Assembly: GCA_002383105.1 (NCBI GenBank)
Contig: DFXC01000110.1
Coordinates: 1,507-8,277 of the forward strand
DNA: 6,771 bases
Direction of reading: 5' to 3'
Source: Hyphomicrobiaceae bacterium UBA4118
GTDB taxonomy: Bacteria > Pseudomonadota > Alphaproteobacteria > Rhizobiales > Methyloligellaceae
Under the pieces are notes generated by a model, which made no database searches, was not told the DNA's origin, and worked only from the letters and a program-made list of their open reading frames with translations. Positions 1-5,940 of this stretch are shown piece by piece. Position numbers and translations under genes: made by a program. The first letter of the stretch is position 1, and the number at the start of each line of letters is the position of its first letter.

Positions 1-645
1 GAAGTGGTACTTCACCCAGAACCGTTCCCCGCCGGCATTCACGCACGAAAACGTGTGGCTCGAGTAGCCGTTCATGTTGCGCAGGGTGCGGGGTGTCCCC
101 CGGTCTGACATCAAGATGGTGACCTGATGCGCACTCTCGGGGGACAGCGTCCAAAAATCCCACTGCATGTCGTTGGAACGCATCCCGGTGTCGGGTAGGC
201 GCTTTTGTGAGTGGATGAAGTCCTGGAACTTCGAGGCGTCACGCACGAAGAACACCGGGGTGTTGTTGCCGACCAGATCCCAGTTGCCCTCCTCGGTGTA
301 GAACTTGAGCGCAAAGCCACGCACGTCGCGCTCGGCGTCGGCCGCGCCGAGCTCGCCGGCGACGGTGGAGAAGCGCGCGATCATGTCGGTCTTGGCGCCT
401 TTCTGCAGCGCCTTCGCCTTGGTGTATTTCGCGATGTCGCCGGTGATGGTGAGCGTGCCATGGGCGCCCCAGCCTTTGGCATGCACCGTCCGCTCGGGGA
501 TGCGCTCGCGGTTCTGGTGCGCAAGCTTCTCGATCAGCTGATAGTCCTGCAGCAGCACGGGGCCGCGCGGACCAGCCGTGATGGAATTCTGGTTATCGGC
601 GACGGGGGCGCCGGCGGTCGTGGTCAGGGTAGGTTTCTTCGACAT
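1..645 (-). CDS. Monofunctional haem catalase, N-terminal part (cut by left edge)
   Basis: Catalase breaks hydrogen peroxide down to water and oxygen with a haem b cofactor, normally as a cytoplasmic tetramer. Reading leftward from the ATG at 645-643, the frame stays open to base 1 and gives 215 residues; full-length small-subunit catalases have about 480-550, so the haem-ligand Tyr region lies outside the window. Visible family motifs are the active-site signature [13 protein letters not shown] (residues 46-58, distal His55), [20 protein letters not shown] (91-110), the distal-pocket Asn in [13 protein letters not shown] (121-133), and [11 protein letters not shown] (173-183). There is no signal peptide. 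A GAGGAG stretch lies 12 bases before the start, which is rather far. The gene lies downstream of and in the same direction as the hydrolase gene, but the 156-base gap with an OxyR-like site suggests its own promoter. Family assignment is very secure; katA versus katE naming is not decidable from this part. Confidence 0.96.
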   Translation of the reverse strand, partial: MSKKPTLTTTAGAPVADNQNSITAGPRGPVLLQDYQLIEKLAHQNRERIPERTVHAKGWGAHGTLTITGDIAKYTKAKALQKGAKTDMIARFSTVAGELGAADAERDVRGFALKFYTEEGNWDLVGNNTPVFFVRDASKFQDFIHSQKRLPDTGMRSNDMQWDFWTLSPESAHQVTILMSDRGTPRTLRNMNGYSSHTFSCVNAGGERFWVKYHF

Positions 646-721
646 AACGTGTTCTCGCTCCTCGCGTCAGCAAAATGCGGGCGTGGGGCGGAGCTTGGCG
701 TGCGACGCACGATAATGGCAA

Positions 722-758
722 GTCGTATTTGTCTATCGCAGCGATAAGGTAAACTTAT
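722..758 (-). promoter_or_regulatory. Candidate OxyR binding site upstream of the catalase
   Basis: Read on the minus strand, this stretch is ATAA-N7-TTAT-N7-ATAG-N7-CGAC. The classical OxyR tetramer motif is ATAG-N7-CTAT-N7-ATAG-N7-CTAT, so spacing is exact and 12 of 16 motif bases match. The outer half is a perfect inverted repeat, CGATAAG-N5-CTTATCG (742-760), which also satisfies the T-N11-A rule of LysR-type regulators. The site ends 76 bases before the catalase ATG. A weak -35-like TTGCCA (721-716, minus strand) abuts it, where an activating OxyR would contact RNA polymerase; I see no convincing -10 box. The regulator assignment is inferred from motif and target gene. Confidence 0.6.
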
Positions 759-801
759 CGACCACCATCCGCGCGGCGGGAATTTGGGGAGGGCCGGCCT
801 C

Positions 802-1728
802 TCAGTCGCCGAGGAAGCCCTGCAGCAGCTTGAGCGTCGATTCGGGCTGCTCCTCCTGGGGCATGTGCCCGCAATCCTCGACCAGCCGCAAGGTGGAGTT
901 GGGCAGCGTGCGTCTGAGCTTTAAGCCCACCTCGAGAGGCACGATGCGGTCGTGGTCGCACCACAGGATGAGCGTCGGCAGCTCGATCGTCTTGTAGCGC
1001 TCGGAAATCTCGGCGAGGCCGTCGGGAACGATCTGCCGCGCGCTGTAAATGATGGCATGCTTGCCGGCGGCCGTCCTGAGTGGCGCGGCATAGGCGTCGA
1101 CCTCGTCCTGATCGATCTTGCTGTCGTCGAAATAGGCGATCCTGAGCGCAACCCGTGTCTGCACGGAGGGCGGGATCATGCTCACGCCAAGACGGGAGAC
1201 GAGCGGCACGTCGAGCAGGCGGAAGAACACCGGGATATTCTGCGGATAGGCGATCGAGTCGAGCAGCACGAGCTTGGTGATGCGCCCTTCAAGCCGCTCA
1301 TTGGCTTCGAGCGCAAGTAGAAGCGCGATCCCACCGCCGAAAGAGTGGCCGACTAGCGTGAGGTTGCGGAGGTCCTTGTCCACGATCAGCTGAGCGAGAA
1401 GCTCAGCCTGGTCGAAGACCGAGTAGCGGCTGTCGAACGGCTTGTCGGACTGGCCGAAGCCTTTGAGGTCGACGGCAATGACCCGGTGGGTCTTGGCAAG
1501 CTCCGGCGCCACGTGTCGCCAAGTATAGGTGCTGGCGCCGAAGCCATGGATGAGGAGCACGGGCGCGCCTTTGCCCTGTTCCTCGACATAGAGCCTGACC
1601 GGCGCCTCGGGCGGCCCGAGCCTAGCGTAAGGCCCGTCGATCGCGTCGCCCGCGCTGAGCCCGCAAGAGCCGAGCGCAAGGGCGATCGCTGCAAGGCCAA
1701 TCGTCGCCTTCAGCTCTCTCTTTGCCAT
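802..1728 (-). CDS. Alpha/beta-fold hydrolase, predicted lipoprotein
   Basis: This is a 308-residue serine hydrolase of the alpha/beta-hydrolase fold (AB hydrolase 1 / C-C hydrolase-like group); its substrate cannot be told from sequence. Visible landmarks are an oxyanion-loop HGFG (61-64), the nucleophile elbow GHSFGG (127-132, Ser129), the acid in LWCDHDRIVP (Asp260, aligning with the D of the usual WGxxDxxVP), and the catalytic His288 in CGHMPQ. The N-terminus has basic residues, a hydrophobic stretch (about 9-20) and LGSC with Cys22, a plausible lipobox, so the protein is probably exported and lipid-anchored; a plain secretory signal is the alternative. The ATG is supported by this signal sequence, although the only close purine-rich stretch (GGGGA) touches the start codon and AGGAAAGG lies about 19 bases away. 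It is transcribed divergently from mraZ. Nothing ties it functionally to cell division. Confidence 0.88.
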   Translation of the reverse strand: MAKRELKATIGLAAIALALGSCGLSAGDAIDGPYARLGPPEAPVRLYVEEQGKGAPVLLIHGFGASTYTWRHVAPELAKTHRVIAVDLKGFGQSDKPFDSRYSVFDQAELLAQLIVDKDLRNLTLVGHSFGGGIALLLALEANERLEGRITKLVLLDSIAYPQNIPVFFRLLDVPLVSRLGVSMIPPSVQTRVALRIAYFDDSKIDQDEVDAYAAPLRTAAGKHAIIYSARQIVPDGLAEISERYKTIELPTLILWCDHDRIVPLEVGLKLRRTLPNSTLRLVEDCGHMPQEEQPESTLKLLQGFLGD

Positions 1729-1888
1729 TCCCCGTTAGACCCGTTGGCCTTTCCTGATCAAAGCGGGGCGACTCCGCCCGACCGTCCGGTCAAGGCTCAC
1801 GAGCTCCCGCGAATCAGTGGCGCAAGCCCTTTAACCCCGTTTGTTTGCCCTTGTACCCCGCTTCGCGGCCGAGCGGCAATTGGGCTGG

Positions 1889-1903
1889 TTAACCAAACGT
1901 AAA
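1889..1903 (+). promoter_or_regulatory. Possible CtrA box
   Basis: TTAA-CCAAACG-TAAA matches the alphaproteobacterial CtrA consensus TTAA-N7-TTAA with a mismatch in the second half, and its first eight bases (TTAACCAA) are one base from the TTAACCAT half-site form. It sits about 65-80 bases upstream of the predicted -35 box of mraZ, in a GC-rich region where TTAA is not frequent. CtrA is a cell-cycle regulator acting on several division genes in this class; its action here is inference from one site. Confidence 0.3.
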
Positions 1904-1954
1904 GGGATATCGGCCTTTGTCGATACACGAATTCCCGTGGACTCGCGCCGCGCC

Positions 1955-2009
1955 CCCAGTGCTTTCCATTGACGCCCATAAATTCCCATGTTATCCCATA
2001 ACTGCCCGT
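1955..2009 (-). promoter_or_regulatory. Row of 10-base-spaced MraZ-type operator repeats
   Basis: On the plus strand, pentamers begin at 1955 (CCCAG), 1965 (TCCAT), 1975, 1985 and 1995 (CCCAT each) and 2005 (CCCGT), exactly ten bases apart. On the minus strand this reads as TGGGN-N5 direct repeats. Three perfect CCCAT copies are flanked by one near-perfect copy (CCCGT) downstream and two weaker ones upstream. E. coli MraZ is known to bind TGGGN direct repeats separated by five bases upstream of its own gene, so this is the expected operator of the MraZ encoded 146 bases downstream. The row covers the spacer and -10 of the predicted mraZ promoter, which fits autorepression. Confidence 0.78.
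1969..1997 (+). promoter_or_regulatory. Predicted sigma-70 promoter of mraZ and the dcw cluster
   Basis: TTGACG (1969-1974) matches the -35 consensus at five of six bases, and alphaproteobacterial promoters keep TTGAC most strongly. After a 17-base spacer comes TATCCC (1992-1997), a weak -10 with the first three positions conserved. Transcription would begin near 2004, giving a leader of about 150 bases. The three perfect MraZ-type repeats lie inside this promoter. The weak -10 makes the exact call uncertain. Confidence 0.45.
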
Positions 2010-2020
2010 TCGGTGAGTAA

Positions 2021-2100
2021 GTGGGGGAGGCTGGCCGCGCTCCTTTAGAGGCCACGGGGGGAACTGCGCCGCCTCTCCCACCGATCTCCCGACGGGGGGT
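2021..2100 (+). promoter_or_regulatory. Structured 5' leader of mraZ mRNA
   Basis: Bases 2021-2031 (GTGGGGGAGGC) can pair with 2071-2081 (GCCTCTCCCAC) as an 11-bp stem with one G-U pair. Inside it, TGGCC (2032-2036) can pair with GGCCA (2050-2054). Just downstream, 2084-2090 pairs with 2094-2100 around a GAC loop (seven pairs, two of them G-U). No run of T follows either structure, so neither is a standard terminator. The leader begins a few bases after the predicted transcription start. Pairing is seen by eye; a regulatory role is inferred. Confidence 0.4.
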
Positions 2101-2154
2101 CTCGCACCCAAGGCTCGTTAGTCATTCGTCGGTCCGGGCGCGCATGAGGGGGAG

Positions 2155-2637
2155 ATGGACCAGTTTGTGTCGACGTTCACCAATAAGATCGACACCAAAG
2201 GCCGCGTCTCCGTCCCGGCCTCTTTCCGCACAGTCCTCGCCAAAGACGGCCTCGACGGCATCTACTGCTATCCCTCGCTCGATGCGCCCGCGCTTGATGC
2301 CGGCGGCAAGCGCCTCGTCGACAAGATCAACGCTCTGGTCGAGGACTTGGCGCCTTATTCCGACGAGCGCGACCATCTCGCCACCGCTCTGTTCGGCACC
2401 AGCGAAATCCTTTCCATCGATCAAGACGGGCGCACCATCCTGCCGGAGCGCCTGCGCGAGCACGCCGGCATCACCACCCACATTGCCTTCGTCGGCCTCG
2501 GCGAGAAATTCCAGATGTGGGAGCCTGAGCGTTTCAAAACCCATCTGTCGGAGGCGCGCCAAAAGGTACGCGATCTCCGCAAACTACTCGGCGCGGGGCG
2601 TCGCGGAAGCGGCGGGCCAGAGGGAGCACGGGAATGA
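2155..2637 (+). CDS. mraZ: MraZ, transcriptional regulator of the dcw cluster
   Basis: MraZ is a DNA-binding protein with two tandem SpoVT/AbrB-like swapped-hairpin domains that assembles into ring-shaped oligomers and represses its own cluster in E. coli. The 160-residue product shows both copies of the hallmark: [13 protein letters not shown] (13-25) and [17 protein letters not shown] (89-105). The length is close to the usual 140-160 residues; the Gly/Arg-rich end (147-160) is an unremarkable extension. The start is set by an excellent purine-rich ribosome site (GAGGGGGAG, ending right before ATG). It is the first gene of the operon and its TGA stop overlaps the ATG of rsmH (ATGA). The 10-base TGGGN-type repeats upstream are its likely own operator. 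Confidence 0.97.
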   Translation: MDQFVSTFTNKIDTKGRVSVPASFRTVLAKDGLDGIYCYPSLDAPALDAGGKRLVDKINALVEDLAPYSDERDHLATALFGTSEILSIDQDGRTILPERLREHAGITTHIAFVGLGEKFQMWEPERFKTHLSEARQKVRDLRKLLGAGRRGSGGPEGARE

Positions 2638-3665
2638 TGGCGGGTCGCGGCAGAAATTCGTCTGCCGTTGGCGGACCGGCCCGCCACATTCCCGTGATGC
2701 TCTCCGAGGTGCTTCAGGCGCTTGCGCCTGAGTCCGGCGAGATCATCGTCGACGGGACCTTCGGGGCCGGCGGCTACACCGAGGCCATTCTCCAATCGGC
2801 AGACTGCAAGGTCATCGCCATCGATCGCGATTCTGAAGCGATCGCGGCAGGAGTAGCGCTTGCCAAGCGCTTCCCCGGACGGCTTGATCTCGTCTGCGGC
2901 CGCTTTGGGGCGATGGACGAGATCGCCGAGAGGCAGGGGCTCGACGCCGTCGATGGGGTCGCGCTCGATCTCGGCGTTTCCTCCATGCAGCTCGACCAAG
3001 CGGCGCGCGGCTTCTCCTTCATGCAGGACGGCCCCCTCGACATGCGCATGGGGCAAGATGGGCCAAGCGCTGCCGACGTCGTCAACACGTTGCCGGAGGG
3101 GGACCTGGCCGAGATCATCGGCAAGCTCGGCGAAGAGCGGCGGTGCCGCGCGATCGCCAGAGCCATCGTGGCGCGCCGCGCCGAGGAGCCCATAACGACC
3201 ACGGGCGAGCTCGCCGAGATTGTGGCACGCGTGCTCGGCCGCAAGTGGGACGACACCAAGCATCCCGCCACCAGGACCTTCCAGGGGCTTCGCCTTTACC
3301 TCAATGAGGAGCTCGACGAGCTCGCCAAAGGCCTGTCCGCCGCCGAGAGGCTGCTCAAGGCCGGCGGACGGCTCGTCGTCGTCACCTTCCATTCGCTGGA
3401 AGATCGGATCGCCAAGCGCTTCTTCGCCACTCGCAGCGGCCCTGGCCCCCGCGCCTCGCGGCATTTGCCTGAGGTTTCAGCCGCTTCATTGGCCCCGAGC
3501 TTCCGGCTTCTTAACCGGCATCCGTTAGAACCGAATCAGGAGGAGATTGGGCGGAATCCCCGTGCCCGCTCAGCCCGCCTCAGGGCGGCCGAGCGCACCG
3601 AGGCACCCGCCTTTCCGCTCGATCTTGCCGCACTCGGCGTGCCGCGGCTCGGTTTTTGCATTTGA
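2634..3665 (+). CDS. rsmH: 16S rRNA (cytosine-1402-N4)-methyltransferase RsmH (MraW)
   Basis: RsmH transfers a methyl group from S-adenosylmethionine to N4 of C1402 in the 16S rRNA P-site region, in the cytoplasm. In 343 residues the order of family motifs is complete: RHIPVML (17-23), the SAM loop [10 protein letters not shown] (40-49), AIDRD (62-66), LDLGVSS (111-117), PLDMRM (134-139), the long [18 protein letters not shown] (210-227), [10 protein letters not shown] (249-258), and the C-terminal [15 protein letters not shown] (307-321). About 20 residues follow this last motif, a little longer than E. coli RsmH (313 residues). ATG at 2634 overlaps the mraZ stop by four bases and has AGAGGGAG seven bases upstream; a second ATG follows directly at 2637. 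Translation is probably coupled to mraZ. Confidence 0.97.
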   Translation: MMAGRGRNSSAVGGPARHIPVMLSEVLQALAPESGEIIVDGTFGAGGYTEAILQSADCKVIAIDRDSEAIAAGVALAKRFPGRLDLVCGRFGAMDEIAERQGLDAVDGVALDLGVSSMQLDQAARGFSFMQDGPLDMRMGQDGPSAADVVNTLPEGDLAEIIGKLGEERRCRAIARAIVARRAEEPITTTGELAEIVARVLGRKWDDTKHPATRTFQGLRLYLNEELDELAKGLSAAERLLKAGGRLVVVTFHSLEDRIAKRFFATRSGPGPRASRHLPEVSAASLAPSFRLLNRHPLEPNQEEIGRNPRARSARLRAAERTEAPAFPLDLAALGVPRLGFCI

Positions 3666-3693
3666 GGGTCAGTTATCAGTTCGCGAGTTCCTA

Positions 3694-4155
3694 ATGCTGC
3701 GTTTCGTTAATATCTGCCTCGTCCTCGGCCTCGTCGCGCTCGCCTATGTCATCTATCAGGTGAAGTACGAAGCCCGCGCCCTTGACGAGGAGATCGCCAC
3801 TCTCGGCAAGCAAATCGACGAAGAGCGGGACGGGCTCGCCGTTCTGCGCGCCGAATGGAGCCTGCTCAACCGGCCTGAGCGCATCGAGCGGCTGGCCCAG
3901 AAGTTTCTCAAGCTCGCACCGGCGCAGCCCCGTCAGCTCGTCACCCTCGACAAGGTGACGGAGCACGATTTCGAGCGCGCGCGGCTGGAGGCTGCGGCAC
4001 CTGCCCCGACAGCGGCCGTGACCGCGAAAGCGGCTAAGCCGGCTGGCAAGGCGCCGGCAGCGGTCGCGTCAGCGGCGCCGGAATCTCCGGCCGACGCTTC
4101 CGCGCCATGGCCTCAGGCCAAGATCGTGGCTCCGGTTCAAGCCGCCGCCCAATAG
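3694..4155 (+). CDS. ftsL: Cell division protein FtsL (alphaproteobacterial type)
   Basis: FtsL is a small single-pass membrane protein that joins FtsB and FtsQ in the divisome and helps activate FtsWI. The 153-residue product has a short N-terminus, one membrane segment (about 5-22), then a charged heptad-like coiled-coil stretch (about 26-56) and the W-SLLNRPERIERLAQKF segment (55-71) typical of alphaproteobacterial FtsL. The last 55 residues (from about 98) are Ala/Pro/Lys-rich low complexity and make it longer than E. coli FtsL (121). The frame is open further upstream to a possible start near 3547, but that would add 49 residues inside rsmH and bury the membrane segment, so the ATG at 3694 is chosen. 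Its ribosome site is weak (GCGAG seven bases upstream). Identification rests on topology, motif and position between rsmH and ftsI. Confidence 0.88.
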   Translation: MLRFVNICLVLGLVALAYVIYQVKYEARALDEEIATLGKQIDEERDGLAVLRAEWSLLNRPERIERLAQKFLKLAPAQPRQLVTLDKVTEHDFERARLEAAAPAPTAAVTAKAAKPAGKAPAAVASAAPESPADASAPWPQAKIVAPVQAAAQ

Positions 4156-4168
4156 GCTTAAAAGACTC

Positions 4169-5863
4169 GTGTCCGACCCCGCCAAATCCGATGCTGCCAC
4201 AGCCCGCGCCGAGCGGGCCTATTTGGCGCGGAGCCGCTACCGCTTCCGCCTTGCCTGCTTCGCTTTCGCGCTCGCCTTCGTCCTGATCGGCGGGCGCCTC
4301 GTGACCCTCGGCTTCGCCGGCACCGCGACGAGTGCGGGCGGCCTGCGCGACATCTCCTCCACGGTGCACCGCCCCGACATTCTCGACCGCAACGGCGAGC
4401 TGCTCGCCACCGACATCAAGGGCGCGACCCTTTACGCCGATCCGCAACGCGTGATCGACCAGGATGAGCTGGTCGAGCAAGTGACGGGCGTGCTCCCCGA
4501 CGTCAACGCCGCCGAGCTGCGCGCGAAGCTGAAAGCCGGGCGCCGCTTCGTCCGCATCAAGCGGGAGCTGACGCCGAAGCAGCAGGCCGAGATCCACGAG
4601 CTCGGGCTTCCCGGTCTCGCCTTCATCGAGGAATATCGCCGGGTCTATCCGGTGGGGGCCACCGCGAGCCACGTGGTCGGCCTGGTCGATGTCGACAGCA
4701 AAGGGCTCGCCGGCATCGAGAAGTTCATCGACGACAATCCCCAACTCGTCATGGCTCACGCCGAGACGGCGTCGGGGGAGCAGAGCGTGTCGCTGTCGCT
4801 CGACCTCGGCGTGCAGCATGTGCTGCGCGAGGAGCTTGGGCGCGCGATGGCCACCTATCACGCCAAGGCCGCCGGCGGCATCGTCCTCGACGTGCATTCC
4901 GGGGAGGTGCTGGCGCTCGCTTCGCTCCCCGATTACGACCCCAACCATCGCGAGCAGGCCCTCGACAAGGATCGGCTGAACCGCATGAGCTCGGGCGTCT
5001 ATGAGATGGGCTCGGTGTTCAAGGTGTTCACCGTCGCCGGCGTGCTCGACGAGGGGCTCGCCTCGCTACGCTCGGTCTACGATGCATCGAGCCCGATCCA
5101 TTATGCCTCCTTCACCATCGAAGACTTCCACGGCCAGAAGCGCCCCTTGACCGTGCCCGAGGTCTTCATCTACTCGTCGAATATCGGTGCCGCCAAGATG
5201 GCCCTGCAAATGGGCGTCGACCGGCATCGCGCCTTCCTCAAGAAACTCGGATTGACGAGCCGCCTCTCGACCGAGCTCGGCGAGTCTGCGGCGCCGATCA
5301 TTCCCACCCATTGGCAGAAGCTGAACACCATGACCATCGCCTTCGGCCACGGCATGTCGGTGACGCCGCTGCAGCTTGCTGCCGCCACGCTTCCTCTCGT
5401 CAATGGCGGGATTGCCGTGACGCCCACCTTCCTGCCGCGCTCGCGCGAGGAGGGGTATGGCGCAGGCACGCGCGTGCTCAAGCAGCAGACGAGTGCTGCG
5501 ATGCTGAAGCTGATGCGCCTCAATGTGTTGAAAGGGACAGGCAAGCGCGCCAACGCCGAAGGCTATCGCGTCGGTGGCAAGACCGGCACGGCGGAGAAGG
5601 TGGTCGGCCGGCACTACAGCACCTCGGCGCTGCTCACGAGCTTCCTTGCTACCTTTCCCACCGATGCCCCCGAATATGTCGTGCTGGTCATGCTCGACGA
5701 GCCCCAGCGGGTCGAGGCGAGCGGCAATCAGGCGACGGCCGGCACCAACGCCGCGCCCACGGCCAGCAAGATCATCGAGCGGATTGCGCCGATCCTCGGC
5801 GTGGCGCCGCGGCTCGAAGAGGACCAGCGTAAGTTTGACGCGAAGGTGCTCGCCTCCTATTAG
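4169..5863 (+). CDS. ftsI: FtsI (PBP3), septal peptidoglycan D,D-transpeptidase
   Basis: FtsI is the class B penicillin-binding protein that cross-links septal peptidoglycan in the periplasm, working with the FtsW glycosyltransferase. In 564 residues: cytoplasmic basic N-terminus, membrane anchor (about 28-48), pedestal/dimerisation domain opening with RPDILDRNGELLATD (68-82), and the transpeptidase domain (about 235-545). All three penicillin-binding motifs are intact: SVFK (282-285, nucleophile Ser282), SSN (336-338) and KTGT (471-474). E. coli FtsI has 588 residues, so the length is normal. The start is GTG, 13 bases after ftsL; the ribosome site is weak (only AGG about 13 bases away), so translation may depend partly on ftsL. 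No ATG nearby would preserve the basic segment before the membrane anchor, which supports GTG. Confidence 0.97.
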   Translation: MSDPAKSDAATARAERAYLARSRYRFRLACFAFALAFVLIGGRLVTLGFAGTATSAGGLRDISSTVHRPDILDRNGELLATDIKGATLYADPQRVIDQDELVEQVTGVLPDVNAAELRAKLKAGRRFVRIKRELTPKQQAEIHELGLPGLAFIEEYRRVYPVGATASHVVGLVDVDSKGLAGIEKFIDDNPQLVMAHAETASGEQSVSLSLDLGVQHVLREELGRAMATYHAKAAGGIVLDVHSGEVLALASLPDYDPNHREQALDKDRLNRMSSGVYEMGSVFKVFTVAGVLDEGLASLRSVYDASSPIHYASFTIEDFHGQKRPLTVPEVFIYSSNIGAAKMALQMGVDRHRAFLKKLGLTSRLSTELGESAAPIIPTHWQKLNTMTIAFGHGMSVTPLQLAAATLPLVNGGIAVTPTFLPRSREEGYGAGTRVLKQQTSAAMLKLMRLNVLKGTGKRANAEGYRVGGKTGTAEKVVGRHYSTSALLTSFLATFPTDAPEYVVLVMLDEPQRVEASGNQATAGTNAAPTASKIIERIAPILGVAPRLEEDQRKFDAKVLASY

Positions 5864-5869
5864 AAGACG

Positions 5870-5912
5870 CTGCCCAGCGAGGGGCAGGCCAAGTCCTTGA
5901 GTTTCTCAAGGA
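5870..5912 (+). other. Two adjacent hairpins in the ftsI-murE gap
   Basis: CTGCCC (5870-5875) pairs with GGGCAG (5882-5887) around a six-base loop. Six bases on, TCCTTGAG (5894-5901) pairs perfectly with CTCAAGGA (5905-5912) around TTT. A short TTTT (5919-5922) begins six bases after the second stem. This is too weak and too far for a confident intrinsic terminator, and murE is expected to be expressed with the cluster. It could partly attenuate transcription, set an RNase cut, or stabilise the upstream mRNA. Confidence 0.4.
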
Positions 5913-5940
5913 AACCGCTTTTCGGGGCGCATGCCGGATT

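Larger units (their letters stand above)
1729..2154. other. Divergent intergenic control region between hydrolase gene and mraZ
   Basis: No gene is supported in these 426 bases. The right half (from about 1889) holds the possible CtrA element, the 10-base repeat row, a sigma-70-like promoter and the structured mraZ leader, all listed separately. The left half (1729-1885) should contain the hydrolase promoter. A TTGACC -35-like hexamer occurs there on the minus strand (1793-1788), but the sequence 17 bases on is CGCCCC, so I do not call a promoter. Small inverted repeats such as GACCG-TC-CGGTC (1780-1791) are present and of unknown meaning. Confidence 0.7.

Noticed and set aside
211..747. A 178-codon plus-strand frame opposite the catalase
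   Set aside because: The opposite strand encodes an unmistakable catalase, and this frame also runs through the catalase promoter region.
786..804. GC-rich near-palindrome after the hydrolase stop, considered as a terminator
   Set aside because: The arms are short and offset, and no T-run follows on the minus strand.
1901..1918. AAAGG-N8-CCTTT inverted repeat near the possible CtrA box
   Set aside because: Five-base arms with an eight-base spacer are expected by chance in a region of this size and match no operator I know.
2019..2025. AAGTGGG, resembling the MraZ box described in Mollicutes, on the plus strand
   Set aside because: It is a single copy in the opposite orientation to the repeat row and is better explained as part of the leader stem and a G-run.
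2021..2731. A 236-codon plus-strand frame running through mraZ into rsmH
   Set aside because: It is an out-of-frame reading of mraZ, rich in Ser/Arg/Pro, and begins in the proposed leader stem.
2421..3464. A 347-codon open frame on the minus strand opposite mraZ/rsmH
   Set aside because: It lies wholly antisense to two genes with complete family motifs, its translation has no recognisable domain, and long antisense frames are common in GC-rich DNA.
4034..4948. A 304-codon minus-strand open frame opposite ftsL/ftsI
   Set aside because: The composition (His/Asp/Gly/Arg-rich) is that of a reverse-frame shadow of ftsI, with no ribosome site or family motif.
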